Source of the DNA: Lactifluus volemus
Taxonomy: Eukaryota > Basidiomycota > Agaricomycetes > Russulales > Russulaceae
Assembly (NCBI GenBank): GCA_022376515.1
Contig: WTXI01000022.1
Span: 372,001 to 436,000 of the forward strand
DNA: 64,000 nucleotides
Direction of reading: 5' to 3'
The position numbers were made by a program, and so were the translations under genes. The notes below the pieces were generated by a model, which made no database searches, was not told the origin of the DNA, and saw nothing but the letters and a program-made list of their open reading frames with translations. Positions 25,480 to 36,100 of the stretch are shown here, piece after piece. Positions within the stretch are counted from its first letter, which is position 1. Every line of letters begins with the position of its first letter.

Positions 25480-27825
25480 TCATATTTTGGTGATCGACGA
25501 CATGGGCGGGAATGGCTGCGTGAGCAGATCCTGAACAATGCCGACGTCAATTGGGATCCCAGCCTTGGACAGGTATGTGTCATTCCTGTATTGTAATCCA
25601 AGCACAGGGTTTTGTCAGACCCCACTTGTACAGAGAGCAGCCGAGAACGCACCAGAACTGTCAGGTTTGATACGTATAGGATCGTAAGCTCCGGGGACGA
25701 GTTTGTCACCAATCAAGCCAGAAAAGAAGGACGAACCTTGGAATAGTGTCGAGCGCCCGAGTCACACCTACAGAGATTATTTGACGAGCCCCAAAAAATT
25801 TCACGGCGTCGTCGGCATCAGGGCCGTCTATTACTGGTGAAGGAGGACGGAACAGACGCACAACATCGTAACGACCCTCTCGCCGTTGCTCCAACCCATC
25901 TTGCGCACGAGCTTCACGCACGCGACCAGGTTCACGGCGCTACTTGAACCGAGGAACAGGCCGTCACGCTGGACCAAGAACCGCGCCATGCTGACTGCCT
26001 CGGCGTCCGTTATCCTAATGACCGATGTCACCCGTCGTCAGCTTCTGATATGTTGTCACCTGATTCGGGAAACGCACCGGAAAGCATCGTCGATCACAGG
26101 GAGAGCGAACTCAATGTTCTTCGTGAGGCGGTTGATACCGATACCTTCGACGACAGTATCTACTTGATGTCGCCGCCTGGTACCCTCGCTCTCCTTGGGG
26201 TCATACATGACGCCGTGTTTTACCTGCGCATATTTTATTCATGATCGTAAAAGCCACTAAAAAAAGAGGCAGTGACGTGAAGCCACCTTGTTGTAAAGTC
26301 CACTGCCTTCGGGGTCCGCAAGCACAACAAGTATGTCATCCGCCATTGATTTCAGAAATTGGCCCGTGCCAGCGATTGTACCGCCAGTCCCTAACCAAGC
26401 TCGACATCAGATAAATCTATGGACGATACAGCAGTGGACGGACCTGCACCGGCGACAAACGCAGAAACCTCCCCGCTCGTCTGCCGCCAAATTTCAGGAC
26501 CCGTGCCACTAAAGTGGGCATCAAAGTTGCTCCGGTTCTGCATAGAGATCATATCACTTCATGTTCTGCTGAAACAGATTTCGCCGAGACTGACCTCGAA
26601 CTGATCGGCAAAAAATCCGCGGGGCTGAGGGTGGGGCTCCTCTTCTTCGTCCCCGTCGAAAGATGTGTGTCCGTTCCCATTCCCATTCCCGTTCCCCGCA
26701 ACGGCCATGGCGACAGTGACCGATGAGGTATCTTTTTTGTGAATATGTGGATAGAAATGGTCAGATAGAGGTGAGGCCTCAGATGATCCGTGTATATTCC
26801 CGTTGGTGAAATCGAGCGCATACTCCCGGGCGAGATTCTTAGAGCAAACAATGAGGGATCATTTCCCAGTCAGGAGGGCATTGTGCACCTACTACATACT
26901 GCAAGAGATAGAGGGCTCGTAATTAACACCACTTTGAGAGGCAAGTAGACTTGCCTGCTTCTTGTCGACAATACTCGCAGGTCGAACTCTCTCGACATCT
27001 GCGCCGAGAGCTTCGAGCGTCTTCACTTTCTCGAGAGCAACATCGTCGGGCATGATAATAGCTTCAAATAATATGATCGGTCAAGATGGCGGATCCAACT
27101 CGTGAATGTAAAGGATCTTACTCGTATCATAACCTCTAGCATCCGACTGGGGGTTGAGCATGATCGAGGAGGCATCAAGTAAATCGCACACACCGAGCTC
27201 GAGCAATCGTGGCTATTGAAATGCCTGTCGATCCAACAGTACCTTCGAAGATCCGTGACCCTGTATACGGGCGCAAGAGTCCCTCGCTTTCGGCATCTTC
27301 AATCACTTCACGAGGCCAGTCAACAAGGAGGCGGGCCTTTTCAAATCCTACAGTTGAACATACTTCTGAGTGCGACACGATCCTTGACGCTACCCCCGGG
27401 GTTGAGATACTGAAGAAACGAAAGAGGATCGATTATCAGAAAACGGCATCGCCACATAGGCCTCACACTGGACGCACCTCCGCCTTTCCGAGAATCTCGA
27501 CGCCCAACGCATTGCTCAACGAGTTAATCCGAACCAGCGGTGTATTTCCTTTAAGCGGCGTGCAGATGATTCTGTCAGGGCTCGAAGACACGGAATCACG
27601 GACCGACTCGGAGGGACGACACTTACCAATCAGGCCCGTCACTCCATCCAGCACCTCGTCGCTCCGCAATTCGATGGGGCTCCGGTCGACCCTCGTCGCA
27701 GAACTTTCCTCCTTTCTTTTTCTGTAAGCTGAGATAACAGATGTGGACGCGATGGAAAGAGAGAAGCCTATGAGAATGCCATAAAAGACATGCCGCGCGG
27801 TAGAGAGCGAAGGGATCCACGGCAT
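25480..27825 (-). CDS. MCY1: Membrane-anchored cysteine synthase-like PLP enzyme (fungal Mcy1/cys12 type)
   Basis: Fourteen exons join in frame to 476 aa: 27825-27627, 27548-27478, 27409-27364, 27305-27194, 27135-27122, 27061-26955, 26837-26595, 26537-26444, 26390-26287, 26223-26078, 26014-25862, 25767-25737, 25657-25653 and 25585-25480. The N-terminus carries one hydrophobic anchor (residues about 9-31). The fold-type II PLP core follows: GLIGNTPLVRIN, NPGGSVKDR (PLP Lys), EGTVGSTGIS, IIMPDDVALEKV, GAGTGGTIAGTG (phosphate-binding) and MLCDSGARHYSKFW. Relatives sit in the mitochondrial outer membrane, and their catalytic role is not settled. A linker of roughly 50 residues with a Gly-Asn alternation (26.6-26.8 kb) lies before GFFADQFE. 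Exon 13 is 5 nt and exon 5 is 14 nt. The intron after exon 6 has a GC donor at 26954-26953. Confidence 0.9.
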
Positions 27826-28143
27826 GGTTCAGAGGATATGTAGGGTGCAGCGGCCGTGCGCTGAGGGTATGAGAATGTGAGGAGAGCGAGGAAGGTTGCC
27901 CTTCGCAGGGGTCTTGGAAGTTGAAGAGCAAAGGGGGACGGCGCCAACGGGCGCGTGGCCCAGCACGCGTCAAAGGCGTGTCTGTTTCACGTGCGCCCCT
28001 CATTCTCACACAACTTCTGTACTGTACTAGTATATTGTCCTTTCACGGTAAACGTCGTGAGTTAATCAGAGAGGTCCAAATCACATGCTGGCCAGGGTGA
28101 TAATATCTAATCTGAAGATAGCTGTTGAAGACTAACGTCGACC
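27826..28143. promoter_or_regulatory. Divergent promoter of the cysteine synthase-like and CoA-binding genes
   Basis: A 318-bp spacer lies between two outward-pointing start codons and is CG-rich around 27940-27975. No canonical TATA box was seen. Promoter assignment rests on position. Confidence 0.35.
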
Positions 28144-28765
28144 ATGTCTCGGACTGTCACCGAGATCCAAAAATTCTTCCTTTCTTCTCCTCGGTATGCA
28201 GTCGTTGGCGCATCTAGAGATCAGTCAAAGTACGGCAACAAAGTACGTGCTATAATGTAGTTCAGTAGCCCACTCACGAAGGCGCATCTGACCATTCACA
28301 ATCCGCGTACTGCAGGTTCTACAATGGTACTTGAAACGAAATCTATTGGTCACCCCTGTGCATCCCGTGCGCCTCGTCTAACCACCGTTCCACGTAAAAT
28401 TGGAGCTTACTCGCATGTTGCATCACACGTTTAGAAGGAGAACGAACTCGAGGGTGTCGCAACGGTGCCTAATCTGGCCGATCTTCCTGCACCGACCGAA
28501 ACCTCTGTGAGCATCATTACAAACCCGAAGGTCAGTTTCATCACTGCATTCCGCATCTCTTCTCTTGCGACCGAGGGGACAGGTGACACTTGGCTTGCTC
28601 CAGGAGGCAAAGGAGTTGAACATCCCCGCGCTCTGGTTGCAACCTGGGGCAGAGGACGATGCCGTGAAGGGCTACATTCGCGCGAATGGGCTTGAGGACA
28701 AGGTACTCTATGGTGGGCCATGCATTCTCGTCGAGGGTGATGGGACCCGGAAGAGCTTGCTCTAA
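28144..28765 (+). CDS. CoA-binding (Rossmann-type) domain protein
   Basis: Four exons (28144-28242, 28316-28366, 28435-28530, 28583-28765) join in frame to 142 aa, the usual length for the stand-alone CoA-binding domain. The nucleotide-binding loop reads AVVGASRDQSKYGNKV. Conserved later blocks are LVTPVHPKENELEGV, SIITNPKVTLGLLQEA and ALWLQPGAED. The closest bacterial relatives are YccU-type proteins, whose physiological role is not well defined. It is probably soluble. It is divergent from the cysteine synthase-like gene, a possible link through sulfur or CoA metabolism, but that is speculation. Confidence 0.88.
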
Positions 28766-30098
28766 GTCCGTGCGTGGCCCTGAGGCTCGCATAACGTAGA
28801 CGACGTACAACGATACATTTGTAAAGCTGACTCATTGTTTCATTTCTGTGTATACTATGCAATTCCTAGCGCAGAGTTCTGCTTGTTTATTAACTGGAGT
28901 ATCGTTTACGCAGGTTATCAGCGGCTTTTGGGGGGCGAGTGGCCCATGGAACGACTAGTTGCAGGTGATGCCCAAGTTCCCTTGCAGACATCCGCATGTA
29001 AATCGCCTGGGCCGATCTTTGACGTCGGCGCTTTTGCACGGAGAACTAGATATAATCTGACTAAATGGGGATCTTCATCGCCATATCCAGAACAAAGAAC
29101 GCGACGCCGCGGCCGAGGAGCTAGCTCACTGTAGAACGGGCATATTTTCCTTCTCAAACTCCAGGAAGCTGGATAGCCTTAATACATTCGGCGACCCTGA
29201 ATTTTGGCCGAGCCTCCATGAGTGTGGTTGACGGTTGCGATGGGAGATACGGTATGACTTAGGCCATGGTAGGTGAACCCTGAAAGCTGGTATGGCGGAT
29301 GTCCAGTTGAGATGGTAAGCTAAGTGATGGCTTCCCCGCGCGATCTGAGCTGGCGGTCATTCTTTCTCATGGGGCGTGCAGTGACAGCTATTTGGGGCAA
29401 AGATGGAAAAGCCGAACCTGTCGACGGTTTTTCCGAGGTACCTTCTCCATTTTTGAACAAGAGCTAAACTGCTCTCGTACTGACAGCGGGTGGACCTGCC
29501 TCAAGATTTAATTTGGACTCGGGTCGGAGTAGTCAGTAAAGTACCTGAATTTCATGCAGAACCTTTCTTTCTTTTATGGTAGCGGAGACACGATAGAAGA
29601 TCTGGAGCTGGAGCTGCTGGAAAACAATCGAGGACCAGGAAAGGAGACGGGGGGAAACGCGCCAGAAGCAGAGAAATTGTTGCTGAGGCTGATCGAGGTT
29701 CCGTCGCTGTGGCTTATCCCAGATGCATGCCCGCTGTGTCTAAAGTAAACGATGTACCGACATACCCCGAAAAAGGAGTCTCGGAACGGAGGATGCATCA
29801 TGAAACCAGCTGAGATCAAAGTAATCTCAGCATTTGATCGCCGTAATTATCCATTGGCGTTTCCTCTCAGGCTGATATCTGGCAATCAGAACTTCATGTC
29901 GTCTAGAAACATACATTGTTCGATATATGGTCATATTCGGGCCAAATTACAACGACGCCTACTGGCTTGGAAACTGCATACCACGATTTAGGTGATTGAT
30001 GAAACGGGGACGCAAAAGGATTTGGGTACTGTATGGGAATGATGAGATCTACTGTCACGGTTACGGTTTCCCATCACGTGATAATGGCAAGTAACTTA
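28766..30098. other. Intergenic 1.3 kb, no assigned gene
   Basis: Contains short open frames, including a plus-strand frame at 29554-29748 rich in Glu/Leu that could be an exon fragment. I could not connect it to flanking exons or to a known family. Confidence 0.4.
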
Positions 30099-30766
30099 GG
30101 CCTTGTACGGCAACGCGTGTAAATTGAGATTTAGCCAAATCTCAATTTACATTGCCGTGTTGCCGGGGCTGAGTTTTAATACTAGTATGGGAACCTTAAC
30201 CACAGTCTTAAAATTGAAACAAGTCCATATAAGGTATGTTCCGCTTTGTTATTGCCGGGTTTCAGAGCCCATGTATGTAATCGCTAGATCTGGTTCTGGT
30301 GATTGCAATAACAACTCTCAATCGAAAAAAAAGGGCAATGTGCTCTCTGAATTCCCTTTATTGCATATATACACCATCAATAAATGTAAATTAACTGTTT
30401 TATGTGCAGTACAACAAGCTACATGTTATTTAAGAAATTTGACATCTGTGGATTTGAACCCAGGCCACTCCCAAGACGGAAAAATGCAGGCCGGACGCTC
30501 TGACCGCTGATCTATCCGGCCGGGAATCGGGCGCAAAATCGTTTGTATAGATGTACAAGTTTTAGCGCAGTGGCTTTGAAACCCCGCTCTGATGACTAAC
30601 ATGAAACTGGAATCTGCCATATATGGATGAGTGCATAAATACGATATTTCAATGACTAGGGTTGGGGTTTCCTTGCTAGTAATTCAGACTCAGCCCCGGC
30701 AACACGGCAATGTAAATTGAGATTTGGCTAAATCTCAATTTACACGCGTTGCCGTACAAGGCCTTA
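30096..30766. mobile_element. MITE with 76-bp perfect terminal inverted repeats (PIF/Harbinger-like)
   Basis: A 665-bp element (30099-30763) is flanked by the same 3-bp sequence TTA on both sides (30096-30098 and 30764-30766). It begins GGCCTTGTACGGCAACGCG, and the other end is the exact reverse complement over 76 bases (30099-30174 against 30688-30763). A TTA/TAA target duplication and termini starting with GG fit PIF/Harbinger elements. No transposase frame is present, so it is non-autonomous. Each terminal repeat contains its own palindrome (GTAAATTGAGATTT, then AAATCTCAATTTAC). Identical ends suggest recent insertion. It lies 40 bp upstream of the thioesterase start codon. Confidence 0.85.
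30447..30526 (-). pseudogene. tRNA-like sequence with Pol III A and B boxes inside the MITE
   Basis: On the minus strand the sequence reads GGCCGGATAGATCAGCGGT and, about 40 bases later, GGTTCAAATCC. These match the tRNA A-box and B-box consensus well. The 5' acceptor strand and D-arm look tRNA-like, but the anticodon stem does not pair and no 3' acceptor strand complements the 5' end. It is therefore read as a decayed tRNA or a SINE-type head rather than a functional tRNA. Confidence 0.4.
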
Positions 30767-30806
30767 GCTGCGAACTCGCTCGTTCGCTTGTTGTTGTTAG
30801 CTCGCG

Positions 30807-32011
30807 ATGATGAAGTATCACTTCATATTCATCCTCGCCTCCGTTATCAGGACTTTCGCAAGACCCGCACAAGATGTCCTTGCCATTTCAAAACCTCGGC
30901 CTCTCGTTATCTGGCATGGGCTTGGTCAGTGTTTCTGTTTCCCCCTGGGTTATGACTGAATCTTCAGTGCAGGAGACCAGTACGATGCACCCGGAATACT
31001 CAAGTTCCAATCCCATATAGAGGAAATGTATCCTGGAATATTCATACATTCGGTGTACATTGACCCAGATTCGAAGGCAGACCAAAGAGCTACTGTCGTA
31101 TGTTTCTGAACCACTCCCATCCTCTTCTCCCTCCTACTCATAAACAAACATTACGAAAAGTTTGGCAATGTTAATAAGCAAGTCGAGATGGTCGCCCAGC
31201 AACTGAAAGACTTGTCCCAACTGTCTCAGGGTTTTGATGGAATCGGATTCTCCCAGGGTACGTCCTCCCTGAAAGCACACATTCCGTTGATGATTGACGC
31301 AATTTCATTCTGGAATGGGCCTACCACCACTCATCAGGCGGACTGTTCCTTCGCGCATACGTGGAACGGCACAACGACCCGCCCATTCGTAATCTTATTA
31401 CCTTCGGCTCGCCGCATATGGGTATATCAGATATTACGTGTAAGCCACATGACGTGTTTTGCGAGCTTGGGCGGAATGCAGCGCGCGCCGGCATGTATAC
31501 CGAATGGGCGCAAGAAAACCTGGTGCAAGTAAGCCCATCTCCTCCATCCCATTTCCTCTAACCTGAATGGGATCTGGAACTGTTTTAGGCCCAATATTAC
31601 CGTGACACGGAACGGTTCGTACAGTACCTGGAATCGAACCACTTCTTGGGGTCCATCAACAATGAAGTGCCCACGTTGCACAACGCGACATACGCCGCGC
31701 GGCTCTCGCAGCTTGAAAACCTTGTACTCGTCCACTTCACGGAGGACCGCACCGTCGTTCCCAAGGAGAGCGCCTGGTTCGGGTCCTACGCTATTCCGGA
31801 CGACGAGGAAGAGTGTGAGGGTGCGGAGGAAGATTCCAAAACGATCGTCCCGATGCGCGAACAGCCGCTGTACACTGAAGACTGGATCGGCCTGCGCACG
31901 CTTGACGAGAGCGGGCGCATCGTGTTTCAGTCGTGTGAAAGCGAGCATATGCATATCCTGCCCGAGTGTCTAAAGCCACTCTTGAAGCAATACGTTGGCG
32001 CGCCATTGTGA
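30807..32011 (+). CDS. PPT1: Palmitoyl-protein thioesterase
   Basis: Removes thioester-linked fatty acids from S-acylated proteins in the vacuole/lysosome. Five exons (30807-30924, 30973-31097, 31161-31257, 31338-31528, 31589-32011) join in frame to 317 aa, the normal family length. The N-terminus is a hydrophobic signal peptide (about residues 3-17). Family landmarks are PLVIWHGLGDQYDAPG, the nucleophile elbow GIGFSQGG with the catalytic Ser (about residue 113), NLITFGSPHMGISD, and the C-terminal SEHMHI with the catalytic His (about 297). All introns are 48-80 nt. The MITE inserted immediately upstream may affect its promoter. Two ATG codons stand in tandem at 30807; the first was taken. Confidence 0.93.
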
Positions 32012-33162
32012 ACCACACTGATATCATTACGAGAAGTATGTATGTGTATTGTCTTGCTATCATATACCTTGTGTATATGTTGTTTTGTTTTTGAAAAGAG
32101 AGATAGTTAGCGATCCCCTTGCTCCACAACTTGAAGGTGCTAGAATACATAGAAATTTAAATTTAAAGTCAGCTACTTATACAATCTATAACGTATGGAT
32201 GTGAAAGCATTCCTACGAATCTGACAGATCCGAATATATCACGAGTATGCAAGACAAACTAGAGGTGAGATAGTCGTAAGCATAGTCGAACAAACGAGAG
32301 CATCCGTGCAGCACTTGTACCACAATCCATCCACCATGTCGTCCAAGGCCAAGACCAAGGCGCCGACAAACCGCCTCAGTCTTGAGGATACTTTGTGTGA
32401 AACCTCGCAATATTACGCACATCCGATGTCGACCTCGTCGCCATTCTCGCATCAACAATGCCTGCGCCGCGAGCGCAGCCTCTCCGACCGCGGTGGGCAC
32501 AATCTATCACGCGTTCGTAAGCCTGAGGCATAAAAACATAGGCGCGACCAAGGTGGTACGCGAGACCCGGGCAAGGGAGAGGATAAAGTATGGCCTGCTG
32601 GGTGTTCTAAGTCAGTGAAGGCGTAAACCTTCGTTCGGCAAAATGCGTACGGCATGTAGTCGCCAATGTACATGGTCACTTCTTTAGCTATCAGTACGCC
32701 CATGGTCCCGAATTTGTATGTCAAATTCACTCACAATCGGTGTCCATCGCTGCTGACATTTGCCACAGATCAGATCCTCGACACTCTGGAAGGGGGTTCA
32801 TCAGTGGTGCTGAGATCAGCGAAACGGCATCGACCTTGCTCCCACTCCAGGTCACTGGTATATATATATCTTTACTCGTCCTGCTCTGATAAGTGCTAAG
32901 TTTATCCCAGTCCTCAGAGCACACAATCTCCCCTCTCTCAAGACTCTCCTTGGGAAAGACAGAGAGTTTTATGCTACCGTGACCTGCAGTGACAAAACAT
33001 GGCGGACACGATCTGTGCGGAGCGAAGCACAACGCGTAGAGTGGAATGAGAGCATTGACACGTTGTAGGAAATCTCTTATTTTTATTTTCATGTACCACT
33101 AAGTCTTCTGCAGCGCTGTACGACCACTCTCCCGAATTACGGTATCTCTTTGGGCAGAAAAG
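32012..33162. other. Intergenic plus STAND gene 5' flank
   Basis: The first 0.9 kb shows no supported gene; a frame from 32336 has no recognisable domain. From about 32990 the sequence is homologous to the inverted block at 1935-2130 upstream of the other STAND gene and is likely its promoter/leader. Confidence 0.45.
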
Positions 33163-36100
33163 ATGGCGCGGAAAGATATCCTCGTTGGAAGGCAGGAGAT
33201 AGTCTGTGAACCCCGACGCGGTTTGTTTATTTCTTAAAATCCTTATTGATGCGTCTGGCTGAACATCATACATGTAGAATCTGATATCGTGTTTAGAGGT
33301 GCCGACAGACTTGTTAGACATCTGACGGAGCTGGCCACACTCTCCTTATCGATCACCGCGTCAGCGAATGCGAGTTCCTCCCCGACAGCGACAGTCAACA
33401 CCCCGAACCCAACCACTCCTGACTTGAATGACTCCAACACTGAAACTATGCAACCTACGGCGCTTACCACCACCCTTCTATCTCCTTCATCCCACACGGG
33501 TGACCTCCCCACTAAGGGCGGCACTCCTGTCGGACCTTTAGTAGATAGCCGGACGGAGATGTCCCTTACCCTCGGTTCCGCTGAAGAAGCTATGGATACG
33601 GTGAAAACCTGGAAAAGTGCTGTTGGTGTTATCAAGCAGGTGATGGACTGTGTCTGTCCAATCGTAAAAGTATGTCCTATTGATTTTTCCCATCCTTTCC
33701 TGAACTACCTTCCGCTGTTCAGCTACTCCCCCACGCAACGTTAGCATGGGAACTCCTCTCAAAAATACCCGAGGTGCGTCTCCTTGCCTCGTCTGAGGAT
33801 ACGGAACATTGGCTCTTTGTTCACCTCGCTGCCAGACTTTGTTACATCAGTTTCAGCGTGACGACAATGTCCGAACACTACTCAAGGCGATACGGGATGC
33901 GTTTGATATTGCAAACGAGGCGGACGTTTTGAGGAGCATGAAGCCAGCGTCTATGCAAGCAAAAATTCTCGATGAGATGCTGGAGTGTGTCTCCGAATGT
34001 GCCTCGTTTATCATTTCATATGCGAAGGATGTGCAAGTCGGTAGGTGTCTTCGCCTCTCTTTTTTTAGTCATTCATTATGAACTTATGGTTCGCAGGAAA
34101 ACGGGTTGTAAAGAATATATTCGGCCCAGTTGATGAAAAAATCGATGATTACCGTACCAATCTTCTCCGACTGCGAGACAACTTCCTTTCCCGTGCTGCT
34201 GTCATTACAGAGGTTGCTGTTCTAGATGTGCTAGATGCTGGTGAGTAATTCTGATAGTCACAGGATCATCTGGTCGTCGGTCTGACAAGAGGCACAAAGA
34301 ACTGGGTACAATTATCAGAGACCTGCCCTATAAAGGCGGCTGGCGATTTGGCGACGAGAAGCGCTGTCTCGAGGGCACACGCGAGGCGTTCTTGAAGTAC
34401 ATCATCAAATGGGTCGAAAATCCGGAATCACAGCGTGGGCTTGTTCTCCTCGGCCAGGCAGGCACCGGAAAGTCCTCGATTGCGCATGAGGTCGCGCGTC
34501 GTTACGAGAACAAGGGTCTTGGCTCCTATTTCGCCTTTCTACGGAAAGAGGGTTCCAAAGACGATGCTTACCAGTTCTTCACAACACTTGCGCGCGATCT
34601 CTCCGATTATTATCCCGGGTTCAAACGTGCGCTCGGGCAGGTCGTCAGGGATAATTCGTTTCTTCGTGGTAGCCGAGACTATCGTACACTTTTCGAACGA
34701 CTTCTTCTGGAACCGCTCAAGGACCTACAGCTTCCTGCCCCAATTCTTATCGTCGTCGACGCGTTGGATGAGAGCGGAGATGCGATCGGCAAAAAGGGGT
34801 TACATACCTTTCTCGCTCAACGTCTCGCAGACCTCCCATCACAATTCCGCGTGCTCATCACCTCCAGACTTGAGGACGGTATCGAACCTGCGTTCATTAA
34901 AGCGTCATCCGTTGATATCCTTCACATAAATGACGCTAAATTGGCCTCCAAAACAGAACAAGATATTGTCACATATCTTCAGAATGAGCTCCCTCCGGAC
35001 GTGTTCAAAGACTACGGTGTCGAACTAGCAAAGGCAGCAGAGGGCTTATTTCAGTGGGCAACCGTTTCATGCGGGTTCATAAACAGCCCTGCTAGTATCG
35101 GCCTTACCATGAAAAAGCGCGTGCAGAGGCTATTGGGACACTCGCGAGGCCGTCATGGAGAAGGTCTGTTGGACAACTTGTACGAAGAAGTTCTCAAGGG
35201 GTACTTCAAATCAGACGAAGCGCGGACTCTATTTCGGCTCATCGTGGGCCAAATTTTGGCTGCAATCGAGCCTCTTTCGATCGAATCCTTGATCAGCCTA
35301 CGACGACATGCACCGGTCGATGACCCCGAGGATTCTGATCCGGTTCTTGTTCTCGACACTCTGCGTCACCTCGGCTCATTGTTGAGTAACGTCACCTCAC
35401 CTGACCAAACGCGTCCCATCATCCCTCTCCACACTTCATTCCGCGACTTTCTGACCAATAGGACGAGCGACGTGTTTTATGTGGATCTCGAGGATAGCCA
35501 CTGTCAGTTGGGACATTCCTGCCTTGGTTTAATGCTGAATGATCTCAAATTCAATATTTGCAAACTCGAGTCGTCCTATCTTGCGAACAGCGATGTCCCT
35601 GATTTGGACTCTCGAATCGCCAAGCACATTCCACGTGCTCTGACGTATGCCTGCATTTTCTGGGTCGATCATTTAGAACACGCTTTCGAACAAGACCTCT
35701 TTGCGAAAGTTGAATCGCTCTTCGAGACAAAATTTCTGTTTTGGTTGGAAGTGCTTAGCCTCAAGAGTCGTGTGGGCCTTGCTTTACCGGCGTTGTCATC
35801 TGTGTTGAAATGGTTGCAGCGAGAGGTGGGGACACTCATCAATTTGATGTGAAAAGTGGTGACATTTATATACCATCCCAACAGCGTTCGCAAACGAAGG
35901 TGACAGAAATGATCAAGGACGCGTCCTCGTTTGTGCGGTATTTCGGAATGGCGATTGCAAGGAGCGCCCCGCATATCTACGTCTCTGCGCTTCCTTTCGC
36001 ACCACGCTCTTCTCTCATCCTCAATCAGTATCTTCCCCAATTTCCTCGCGTATTGTCCCTGGAACGCGGGCAGTTGCCTCATTGGCCAGCTCTGGAAATG

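Noticed and set aside
32306..32533. Plus-strand ORF between PPT1 and the STAND gene
   Set aside because: No domain, no splice partners and overlapping frames of equal quality on both strands.
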